Below are positions 17,058-24,753 of a DNA stretch of 35,388 nt, piece by piece. The translations under genes were made by a program, and so were the position numbers. The notes beneath the pieces are model-generated. The model saw only the letters and a list, made by a program, of their open reading frames with translations, did no database searches and was not told where the DNA came from. This DNA comes from ChocPot-Mid sp964511865 (GTDB taxonomy: Bacteria; Bacteroidota; Ignavibacteria; Kapaibacteriales; UBA2268), in NCBI GenBank assembly GCA_964511865.1, contig CAZEHW010000006.1, positions 1 through 35,388 on the forward strand, written 5' to 3'. Position 1 is the first letter of the stretch. Every line of letters begins with the position of its first letter.

Positions 17058-19307
17058 ATGAAAAATATTCTAACTTTTCTTTTAATTTTTCTTTTTTCAA
17101 AGGTCATTTTATTTGCTGATGATTCTTATCCTGATTCTTATCAGTTTTTTGACTTAGTCGAAGGCGGAAAACTACTTTTGGCTGATAATTCCCGTAATTC
17201 ATCCAAATGCTTTTATATTAAACCAAGCTGGGCCGGCGAAACAGAAACAATCAGCATATGGGATGGGTTTACTAAAAAGAATGTCAGAGGTACAACTTTA
17301 AATGATATTAAGATATATTCCTCGTTCGCTGATAATGGATTTTTGTATTTAATCTGGGAAGAGAATCAAAAATTTTATTTTTCTGTTGTTGATGACCAGG
17401 CAACTGTGGTATCTATAGCGGAAATTTACAATTTTAAAAAAAATCTGAGTGGAAATAATATTGAATGGATTAAGACAAAGAATAAAAGAGAAATTTTATT
17501 ATTAATGAATGATAATCTATATCTGTGTAAATTTATTTACAAGCAGATAAGTTTGAGTTTTATTGCATCAAAAGTTAAAGCGGCAACAGGTTTTGATAAA
17601 AACGCCCGATTTCACTTTGCTTTTATTACTGATTTGGGAACCTGGACAGAAATTTATTTTGTTGGGAGAGATAATGGTGAAAAAATGTCAGCACGCGTAC
17701 AACTATCTTCAGAAATTATTATTTTTCCAATTGGCGACCGTCTTGCAATTATTTCAACAAATATGCATTCAAACAGCTCATGGCTTCATTTTGTTGATTC
17801 AGAAAAAGGGATAATAAGTAAAAAATTGATTAATGCAAATGGTAGATTAATTAGTATTTTTAAGAGAAATAATTCTGTCTATTTATCGAACTTAAGTTAT
17901 AATCAAAAGTCATATAATTTCAATTTATATTCATTTGAAAATTTCAATCTTGTTCTAACTAAAAATATTGAGTTACCGAATGAACTAATTGAAGCAAGAG
18001 AAGTGCATTATCAAAAAGGGATAATTTATCTGCTTTTTAGAAATGGATTTTCAACTTATGGTTTGGAAGATGCTCTTCTCTCAATTGATTATTATCCTTT
18101 CGGTGAATATTTTGATGATGCTCCCGATATAATTAAGCTGGATAAATATTTAATATTCTCATCAATATCTACCAATTTAATATTCAATCAAATACAAAAT
18201 AAATTTTGGTGGGTCAATAGATTTTTAAGTAGTTCCGGCAGAATAATTTTACCTTTTTTACTGGCAATCATCTTGATTTTTATTTATAGGAAATACAGAA
18301 GTCAAAAGCGTTTGTTAAGTGCAATAATTGAGATTCCTTCATCTGGTGTGGTGTTTGTTCTTGATAAAAAATCCCGGTTGCGAAGTGCTAACGATTCCGG
18401 TAAAAATATACTAAGAATAACTGATAATGTTCCTTTAAGAAGATTATTTCAATATTACTGTGATCCGGAAAGGACAAAAGCCCTTAAAGATCTTGTGGAC
18501 AAAGCTATGAATTTGAGGGAAGCATTTACTCAAAAGATTGATATTATAGAAGATTCGGCTATAAAGGAATGGTATTTTTCAAGTGTATTACTAACAGGGT
18601 GGACAGGGAAGTTTAAAGGTTGCGTGTTAACCGGATATGACATAACCGAACAACTCGAGAGAAAACGTTTGACTAACTGGGCTCAGCTTGCTCATGACAT
18701 GCAGACAAATTTATCAACAATACGGCTTAATGCTGAGCAGTTGGAATGCACAGAAAATCCCACTGACTTAAATAGAAGACAGAAAATTTTACATCAATCT
18801 TCACTTATATTTCACAGGATACGAGATATTGTTACTGTCGGTAGAAGTTCTGACCCGGAATTACAGAATGTAAGTGCTCCAGACATTTGCATTGAAGCAC
18901 GTTCAGAATTTGATGAAACAATGTTTCCTTATGTTAGTTTTGAATTGAATCTGAATGAATTTTATCTTTATTGTGATAAAGCAAAAATGATAAGAGCATT
19001 GAGGAATATAATTGAAAATGGAATCCGTTCCTTGAAGGAAAAAGAGGGAAGTATAACAATATCAAATTGGACTGATAAGAAGTATTCATTTTTTTCAGTC
19101 AAGGATTCCGGTATTGGTATGGATGAAATTCAACTTAAAAATATGCTTACACCTTACTTTTCAACTTCAAAAAAAGAAGGTGGTGCAGGAATCGGTACCA
19201 TGATAATTCAAAATGTCGTTGAGCAACACGGAGGTACTTTAAAGATTGACTCAGAACCGGGTAAAGGCACTGAAGTTATTATATCAATTCCTGTTGTTAA
19301 TAAGTAA
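17058..19307 (+). CDS. membrane-bound sensor histidine kinase
   Basis: A 749-residue protein with a signal peptide (residues 1-20), a large extracytoplasmic region of about 370 residues without family resemblance I can name (repeated short beta-rich segments, perhaps a propeller), one transmembrane helix at about 393-412, a PAS-like segment (430-530), a HisKA dimerisation domain with the phospho-accepting histidine in AQLAHDMQTNLSTIRLNAEQ near residue 545, and a HATPase domain with N box NIIENGIRSL, G1 box DSGIGMDE and G2 box GGAGIGTMIIQNV. The kinase core is intact. No response regulator is adjacent, making it an orphan kinase whose stimulus is unknown. It begins three bases after ispF and is followed by ruvX 53 bases later. 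Confidence 0.88.
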   Translation: MKNILTFLLIFLFSKVILFADDSYPDSYQFFDLVEGGKLLLADNSRNSSKCFYIKPSWAGETETISIWDGFTKKNVRGTTLNDIKIYSSFADNGFLYLIWEENQKFYFSVVDDQATVVSIAEIYNFKKNLSGNNIEWIKTKNKREILLLMNDNLYLCKFIYKQISLSFIASKVKAATGFDKNARFHFAFITDLGTWTEIYFVGRDNGEKMSARVQLSSEIIIFPIGDRLAIISTNMHSNSSWLHFVDSEKGIISKKLINANGRLISIFKRNNSVYLSNLSYNQKSYNFNLYSFENFNLVLTKNIELPNELIEAREVHYQKGIIYLLFRNGFSTYGLEDALLSIDYYPFGEYFDDAPDIIKLDKYLIFSSISTNLIFNQIQNKFWWVNRFLSSSGRIILPFLLAIILIFIYRKYRSQKRLLSAIIEIPSSGVVFVLDKKSRLRSANDSGKNILRITDNVPLRRLFQYYCDPERTKALKDLVDKAMNLREAFTQKIDIIEDSAIKEWYFSSVLLTGWTGKFKGCVLTGYDITEQLERKRLTNWAQLAHDMQTNLSTIRLNAEQLECTENPTDLNRRQKILHQSSLIFHRIRDIVTVGRSSDPELQNVSAPDICIEARSEFDETMFPYVSFELNLNEFYLYCDKAKMIRALRNIIENGIRSLKEKEGSITISNWTDKKYSFFSVKDSGIGMDEIQLKNMLTPYFSTSKKEGGAGIGTMIIQNVVEQHGGTLKIDSEPGKGTEVIISIPVVNK

Positions 19308-19360
19308 GTACTTAACGGATTAAGTGTTTGAGGTGCCAAGGATAAAATAGAAAATATACA

Positions 19361-19807
19361 ATGATTAAAATTTACGCAGAAACCTATAAAAATAAGAGAA
19401 TATTTGCAATTGACTATGGCTTCAAAAGAGTGGGATTAGCTGTTTGTGATGAATTGCATATTGCAATAACACCACTTAAAGTGCTTACTCCGGATTCACC
19501 AAGCTTTTGGAATGATTTAATTTCAATCATAACAACTGAAAGAGCTTCTCTTATTATTGTAGGTGTCCCTCAAAGACTTGATAACCAAAAAACCGATGTA
19601 ATAATAAAAATTGAAGAGTTTATCAATATACTAAAAGAGAAAATAGCTCTTGAAGTAATTACATTCGATGAATCATTTTCCACACACAGGGCTGTTGAAA
19701 CTATGATTTCAATAGGCAAAAGAAAAAAGAACAGAGCAAAAAAGGGGTCTAAAGATACTATTGCCGCAGCTATAATTTTGCGTGATTTTCTTAATGAATC
19801 CGATTAA
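19361..19807 (+). CDS. ruvX: RuvX/YqgF-family Holliday-junction resolvase-like protein
   Basis: RNase H-like nuclease family linked to Holliday-junction resolution and to pre-16S rRNA processing. The N-terminal IFAIDYGFKRVGLAVCDE is the family signature, with the metal-binding aspartate in IDYG. IIVGVPQRLDNQ matches the conserved VGLP-type segment, and FDESFSTHRAVETMI and KKGSKDTIAAAIILRDFL carry the remaining acidic residues (Glu in DES, Asp in KDTIAA). The length of 148 residues is normal. About 10 extra residues precede the usual start, so Met1 is provisional. It lies within the ispF-kinase-ruvX-GWxTD run of plus-strand genes. Confidence 0.9.
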   Translation: MIKIYAETYKNKRIFAIDYGFKRVGLAVCDELHIAITPLKVLTPDSPSFWNDLISIITTERASLIIVGVPQRLDNQKTDVIIKIEEFINILKEKIALEVITFDESFSTHRAVETMISIGKRKKNRAKKGSKDTIAAAIILRDFLNESD

Positions 19808-19882
19808 TTCAATATTTGTCATTGAACTACGTTTCAGAAAAAGTGATTTTAACTGAATTAATTATAATCGTTGTTTATCAAA

Positions 19883-21352
19883 ATGAATAATTTGAAAATA
19901 TTATTAATAAAATTGACATTTAATAGAAACTTTTATTTAAAGGTAAATATATTTCTATTTTTATTTCTATTCATCATTTCCCAACAGTTATCAGCTCAGT
20001 TAAGACCTGCTAAAGATGAAATGAATTATTTTAATTTGGGTAAAAAACTTTATACAGAAGTTCATTATCTGCCCTGTGAGTCTTCCGATTCAATTAGAGC
20101 ACTAACTTTTTTTCGTTTTACTTATGATTTAATTTCATTTGAAAAATCAGGAATTTTGAATAATTCAGTTAATAATTTCTTTTCGGTTCCTAAACTTGAA
20201 GTTGAGTTTAAAGATTCAGAAGGAATTATAAGACACAGAGAATTTTGGCGAGACACGATAGTTACAGATAATTTTGAGAAAACAATTTCCAAATCTGATT
20301 TTATCAATGGAGTTTTGGAATGTAAACTTGCTTTTAACAGTTATGATGTTGATATACGATTGAGTGATAAAAATATCCAAACTATCCGTAAAGTATCTGT
20401 TAAAGACACAATTAAGAATTTTCATTCAAATAGTAATATAGGAGAGCCGATATTTTTTGAAATTAGCCAAATGGATAATCAGGTATTTATTCCATTTATT
20501 CTTAAGAACAAGATAGAATTTTCTTCAAAAAATTGTGGTTTACTTATTCCCGTTTCATATAAAAATGATTTTTCAAAATTCAATTATTTTTGTGAATTTA
20601 TCGGAGCTAATAAAAAAAATGAATTTAAATGGAAATCTGAATTTAAAATTAATTCTATTGTGATTCCTTCAAAAAATACTACTATAAATATATTAAAACA
20701 AGATATTAACGGCGTTGAGTTAACAACTAAAATTCTTGAGAATTCTGAGAAACTTGATAAAAATATCAGTACTGAATCAGGTAACAGTAGTAAATCAGAT
20801 TCTGGATTATCATTAGGGCTTTTACATATTTCTTTGCCTATAGAAGATATTGTTCCAGGAGAATATGTGTTGAAGGTTGTGGAATCTGAAACTACTGATA
20901 CAATGAGATATATTTTTGAAGTTGTCTGGGAGGATATGCCTGTTATTTTGCATAAGCCAAAGTATGCTATAGAATCAATGTATTACATTTTAACTGATGA
21001 ACAATATCATAAAATGATTGATGAAAAAGAAGAAAAATATCCTGAAGAAATAATCAAATATTGGAAAAAAGAAGACCCAAGCGAATTCACACCTTACAAT
21101 GAATCAATGGCAGAGTATTTCAAACGTGTTGATTATGCGATGTTTAATCTCAGGACTTTAAATGAAGGTAACGGTGTAAAAACAGATAGAGGTAAAATCT
21201 ATATTCTTTATGGTCCTGCTACAAGTACTGAAAGGAGTTTATCGGAAAATAAGGCATTTGAAATCTGGAAATATGAACATTTAAAGAAAATGTTTGTTTT
21301 TGAAACTTTAGCTAATGATGTTTTTAAGCTTGTCGATATTAAGAACTATTAG
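19883..21352 (+). CDS. GWxTD-domain exported protein
   Basis: A roughly 489-residue exported protein with a hydrophobic signal ending LSAQ near residue 39. The C-terminal 130 residues match the GWxTD domain of Bacteroidota and relatives: YFKRVDYAMFNLRTLNEG followed by GVKTDRGKIYILYGPATS. The name-giving tryptophan is a valine here (GVKTD). The N-terminal region is beta-rich and unassigned. The function of the family is not established. The ATG at 19883 is preferred over an in-frame TTG 12 bases earlier. Its stop codon overlaps the stop of the opposing membrane-protein gene by three bases. Confidence 0.8.
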   Translation: MNNLKILLIKLTFNRNFYLKVNIFLFLFLFIISQQLSAQLRPAKDEMNYFNLGKKLYTEVHYLPCESSDSIRALTFFRFTYDLISFEKSGILNNSVNNFFSVPKLEVEFKDSEGIIRHREFWRDTIVTDNFEKTISKSDFINGVLECKLAFNSYDVDIRLSDKNIQTIRKVSVKDTIKNFHSNSNIGEPIFFEISQMDNQVFIPFILKNKIEFSSKNCGLLIPVSYKNDFSKFNYFCEFIGANKKNEFKWKSEFKINSIVIPSKNTTINILKQDINGVELTTKILENSEKLDKNISTESGNSSKSDSGLSLGLLHISLPIEDIVPGEYVLKVVESETTDTMRYIFEVVWEDMPVILHKPKYAIESMYYILTDEQYHKMIDEKEEKYPEEIIKYWKKEDPSEFTPYNESMAEYFKRVDYAMFNLRTLNEGNGVKTDRGKIYILYGPATSTERSLSENKAFEIWKYEHLKKMFVFETLANDVFKLVDIKNY

Positions 21353-21756
21353 TTATTTAAATCTTCATGCTTTGGTTCCCAGCTTAATCCATCGCATGGT
21401 ATATAATGTGTACTGACGTGTTCGTCGAATATTTTGCAAAGCTGACTGTTAGCTTCGAAATGAACGCAAGAGCCGCATAGTGTTTCTTCCTGAAATATTT
21501 TCATTCTTTCCTGAAATTTTCTGTATTGGTTCCATGCCGGATAAGCCGCTCCGAACCAAATTGCAAAAAGCATAAGCCACCAATGTTGTCGAAGGGACAA
21601 ACTTTCCAGTAATAAAGTGATAATTATTATGAGAATTGCTGTACGAAGGAGTACACCCCAGATAATTGAACCTGTGGTAACTTTGGGTTCTGTGCTCTCA
21701 CTGTCTTCAGGTGAAGGCAGTCGAAACATTAGTAAGTCGGATATTTTATCAATCAT
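21349..21756 (-). CDS. small membrane protein with C-terminal cysteine cluster, unknown function
   Basis: A 135-residue protein that I do not recognise. Two hydrophobic helices (about residues 30-50 and 57-74, the second containing WWLMLFAIWFGAAY) are followed by a charged linker and a C-terminal tail with four cysteines in the pattern CGSCVHF, then a single Cys in SQLCKIF and another in HYIPCDGL. That pattern suggests a small metal-binding knuckle facing one side of the membrane. It converges on the GWxTD gene with overlapping stop codons, and shares a 333-base divergent upstream region with mreB. Codon use resembles its neighbours and it reads open across its length, so it is probably a real gene. 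Confidence 0.65.
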   Translation of the reverse strand: MIDKISDLLMFRLPSPEDSESTEPKVTTGSIIWGVLLRTAILIIIITLLLESLSLRQHWWLMLFAIWFGAAYPAWNQYRKFQERMKIFQEETLCGSCVHFEANSQLCKIFDEHVSTHYIPCDGLSWEPKHEDLNN

Positions 21757-21773
21757 ATTTTATATTATATTTA

Positions 21774-21792
21774 TTTCGTTATATAAACGAAA
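21774..21792. promoter_or_regulatory. inverted repeat upstream of the small membrane protein gene
   Basis: TTTCGTT and AACGAAA form a perfect 7-base dyad around ATATA, 17 bases before the start of the minus-strand membrane protein gene. It could be an operator or a hairpin in the 5' untranslated region. Confidence 0.35.
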
Positions 21793-22009
21793 CAAACTAA
21801 TAATAATTTGGTATATAACAGAAGGAAATCTATAAAGATTTATCATAGACAAATAGGCGAACAGCTTGTCATGATTTTTAGTAAGAGGGGATTTGGTCAT
21901 TATGGGATTTTGTTAATCTAATAATTAATAATCCATTGAATTATCTAAAGATGGATGATGACATGATACAATATATTTCTATAACATTGTAATCATTTTT
22001 GATAAAATC

Positions 22010-22041
22010 TTGTTATTTTCGGATAAAAACTGCTATTTTTG
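22010..22041 (+). promoter_or_regulatory. candidate mreB promoter
   Basis: TATTTTTG at 22034-22041 matches the Bacteroidota -7 box TAnnTTTG, and CTTG ending at 22012 could serve as the -33 box after a 21-base spacer. The start of mreB is 48 bases further on. The rest of the 333-base gap (21757-22089) is AT-rich and shows only the dyad at 21774-21792. Confidence 0.45.
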
Positions 22042-22089
22042 TAGTTCGTTATATTTAAGAATTTTATAAATCAAATAGATATCGGTTTA

Positions 22090-23115
22090 ATGGGAGTATT
22101 TAAATTATTTTCGAATGATGTAGCAATCGACTTAGGAACTGCAAATACATTGATTTGGATGAAGGGAAAACAGATTGTTTTGAATGAACCTTCTATTGTT
22201 GCTTTTGACAGTATTAGCAAACATATAATTGCTATTGGAAAAGAAGCTGAGGCAATGCAAGGTAAAACCCATAGAGATCTTCAAGTGATTAGACCACTTA
22301 GGGATGGAGCTATTGCTGATTTTGAAATAACTGAAGGCATGCTCAGAGCATTTATCAGAAAAATATCCTTGAGTTGGCAACCTGCCAAGAGAGTTGTAGT
22401 ATGTGTTCCTTCAGGTATTACTGAAGTTGAAAAGCGTGCTGTTCGGGACAGTTGTGAACATGCAGGTGCAAAAGAAGTGCATTTGATAGCGGAACCTATG
22501 GCAGGAGCAATCGGAATAGGTTTAAATGTTCATGACCCTATTGGTAATTTAATTGTTGATATCGGGGGTGGTACAACAGAAATAGCTGTTATTGCATTAG
22601 GAAAAATTGTTGTTGATGAATCTATTAAAATTGCAGGTGATGAATTAACAACAGATATTTCGAAATACTTTAGGTCTCAATATAATATTCTGATAGGAGA
22701 CAGGACTGCGGAGATGATTAAATGTCAGGTAGGTTCTGCTGTTCCTTTGGATGAGGAATTGGAAATTGAAGTTAAAGGTAGAGACCTTGTATCCGGAATT
22801 CCAAAAGCTATCAGAGTTTCATCAGCAGATATCAGAGCTGCTTTGACAGATTCTGTTAACGCAATAGTTGATGCTATAATAACATTACTTGAAAAAACAC
22901 CACCAGAGTTAGCTGCAGACATTTATGACCGTGGAATAATGCTCAGTGGCGGAGGTGCTTTACTAAAGGGTTTAGATGAAAGGATAAGACGTGAAACTTC
23001 CTTACCTGTCCATGTAGCTGAAGACCCTTTAACTGCAGTTGTAAGAGGAACAGGGAAAGTTCTGGAGAATTTAAGCGAATATTCTGATGTTTTAATTAAA
23101 AGTACCAGATATTGA
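22090..23115 (+). CDS. mreB: rod-shape-determining actin homologue MreB
   Basis: Bacterial actin that forms membrane-associated filaments and directs lateral-wall peptidoglycan synthesis. Phosphate 1 is in VAIDLGTANTL, phosphate 2 in LIVDIGGGTTEIAV, and the adenosine motif is IMLSGGGALLKGLDERI; the interdomain helix HLIAEPMAGAIGIGL is also typical. At 341 residues it is full length. First gene of mreB-mreC-mreD. It implies a rod-shaped cell. The 96-base gap to mreC contains a TATTTAGGGGTTTAG-type repeat, unusual inside this operon. Confidence 0.97.
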   Translation: MGVFKLFSNDVAIDLGTANTLIWMKGKQIVLNEPSIVAFDSISKHIIAIGKEAEAMQGKTHRDLQVIRPLRDGAIADFEITEGMLRAFIRKISLSWQPAKRVVVCVPSGITEVEKRAVRDSCEHAGAKEVHLIAEPMAGAIGIGLNVHDPIGNLIVDIGGGTTEIAVIALGKIVVDESIKIAGDELTTDISKYFRSQYNILIGDRTAEMIKCQVGSAVPLDEELEIEVKGRDLVSGIPKAIRVSSADIRAALTDSVNAIVDAIITLLEKTPPELAADIYDRGIMLSGGGALLKGLDERIRRETSLPVHVAEDPLTAVVRGTGKVLENLSEYSDVLIKSTRY

Positions 23116-23123
23116 TTTTAAAG

Positions 23124-23147
23124 AATTAGGTATTTAGGGGTTTAGAT
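23124..23147 (+). repeat. TTTAGG-type repeat between mreB and mreC
   Basis: AATTAGGTATTTAGGGGTTT and a few more bases, of the same family (reverse strand) as the CCTAAA runs at 24719-24752 and 34870-34971. The shared core is TATTTAGGGGTTTAG or its complement with small changes. Confidence 0.55.
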
Positions 23148-23211
23148 AAATTGTGTCAGGAAAAAGCCCTATTATTCAATTATTATTTTATGTAAAATTT
23201 ATTAAAGACAA

Positions 23212-24072
23212 ATGCAAGGTTTTCTTAAATTCGTTAAAGCATATAAGGAATACTTCACATTTGTAATATTAGTGATAGCTTCTTTGTATTTGATGTCTGT
23301 TGGTGATGTTACTCGTCTAAGCGGTCTTCGGACAGTAGTTATAGGGAGTATGGGTTGGTTACAAGATATGTTTTCATGGATACCTGATACAGGAGCATTA
23401 AAAACTGAGAATCAGGCACTTCGGGATTTAAACCTGCAACTCTCAAATGAAGTAATCAAAATGAGAACTGCCATAATTGAAAATCAAAAACTAAGAGAAT
23501 TATCAAATCTCAAGGATGAGATGGGTTATGATGTAATAGTAGTAGAAGTTGTGGGGAAGACAATAATTGAAACCAGAAATTATTTTACCTTAAATAAGGG
23601 ATATAAAGATGGAATATCTGAAGGAATGGCTGTTAGGAGTGATGCCGGATTAGTTGGTGTAATATCAGGTTCTACTATGAATTATTCTATGGTTGAGTTG
23701 ATTAATAATAAAAATGTAAAAATTGCTGCATTACTTCAAAGAAGCAGATATGATGGAATATTGGAATGGGAGGGAGGAGAGTATTTTCAGTTGAAGAATA
23801 TACCAAAGTCATGGGATGTCAAAAATGGAGATACTATTGTTTCATCAAATTACAGTAATAAATATCCCAAAAATATACCTCTTGGTTATGTTATCTCCAA
23901 ACGAGAACTTCCCGGAGATATTTATGCAAGAATAACAGTGAAACCATTTGTCAACTTTCTGACATTGGAGCAGGTTTTCGTATTAAAATATATCCCGGAT
24001 CCGGAAAGATTAAAATTAATTAATCGGATTGATTATACAATTCAACTTAGAAAAAATGCAGCTTCGTATTAA
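23212..24072 (+). CDS. mreC: rod-shape-determining protein MreC
   Basis: Periplasmic scaffold that links MreB filaments to the elongasome. One N-terminal membrane helix (about residues 16-32), a coiled-coil segment (about 63-100, starting KTENQALRDLNLQLSNEV), and the two-lobe beta domain: GYKDGISEGMAVRSDAGLVG, LLQRSRYDGILEWEGG and the IPLGYVISKRE segment. At 286 residues, normal. It follows mreB and precedes mreD by 12 bases, with a GGAG Shine-Dalgarno-like sequence for mreD between them. Confidence 0.93.
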   Translation: MQGFLKFVKAYKEYFTFVILVIASLYLMSVGDVTRLSGLRTVVIGSMGWLQDMFSWIPDTGALKTENQALRDLNLQLSNEVIKMRTAIIENQKLRELSNLKDEMGYDVIVVEVVGKTIIETRNYFTLNKGYKDGISEGMAVRSDAGLVGVISGSTMNYSMVELINNKNVKIAALLQRSRYDGILEWEGGEYFQLKNIPKSWDVKNGDTIVSSNYSNKYPKNIPLGYVISKRELPGDIYARITVKPFVNFLTLEQVFVLKYIPDPERLKLINRIDYTIQLRKNAASY

Positions 24073-24084
24073 CATGGAGAAAAT

Positions 24085-24615
24085 ATGTTGTTAACTTACC
24101 AAAAAAGTAAGAAGACAAATGAAATCAGGAAGTATGCTATATACTTTCTTATCGCGATATTGACAGGATTGTTTCAGGTAGTATTGATTAAGTTTTTTTC
24201 TATTGGTGGGGTTACTCCCGATTTGCTTCTAGTTCTTTGCGTATGGTTTACAATATCTGAGGGTCAATTATCAGGACTTATATTTGCTTTTCTGGTTGGT
24301 GTATTCTATGATGTCGTATCTATAGATGTTATAGGTACTAACGCATTAGCAAAAATTACAGTAGCGCTGATTGCCGGTTGGTTTTACGGAGAAAACAAAG
24401 TTAACAGGAACCTTGGAACTTATAGATTAATTATAATCGTTTTTATTACTTCGTTTTTCCACAATATTCTTTATTATTTTATTCATATAGAATTCAATCA
24501 AATTTCATTTTTTAAAATTTTCTTTGAGTATGGTTTTGCAATTTCAATATATACTTCGATAATTACATTGATACCGATGCTTATGAAATTCCAAAGAAAT
24601 AAAATAATAATCTAA
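24085..24615 (+). CDS. mreD: rod-shape-determining protein MreD
   Basis: Small polytopic membrane protein of 176 residues with about five hydrophobic helices, fitting MreD. The segment GVTPDLLLVLCVWFTISEGQ, then GLIFAFLVGVFYDVVS, matches the conserved P-D-L-L and G-x-x-x-D features of the family. Identification leans on position directly after mreC. PBP2 (mrdA) and RodA (mrdB), which often follow, are not here; a convergent beta-helix gene lies next. Confidence 0.88.
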   Translation: MLLTYQKSKKTNEIRKYAIYFLIAILTGLFQVVLIKFFSIGGVTPDLLLVLCVWFTISEGQLSGLIFAFLVGVFYDVVSIDVIGTNALAKITVALIAGWFYGENKVNRNLGTYRLIIIVFITSFFHNILYYFIHIEFNQISFFKIFFEYGFAISIYTSIITLIPMLMKFQRNKIII

Positions 24616-24718
24616 ATAGATATTTTGTATTTAGACTAATAAGTATATTAGGTATTTGCTTTGAATATTTAATTACTCTATTGTCATTAATAAATAAATT
24701 TTTACATAAAATAACTAA

Positions 24719-24752
24719 TTGCCTAATAGCCTAAACCCCTAAATGCCTAAAA
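24719..24752 (-). repeat. CCTAAA-type repeat downstream of mreD
   Basis: A run of CCTAA, CCTAAA, CCCCTAAA and CCTAAA units between the convergent mreD and beta-helix genes. The inverted counterpart lies between mreB and mreC. Confidence 0.6.
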
Positions 24753-24753
24753 T

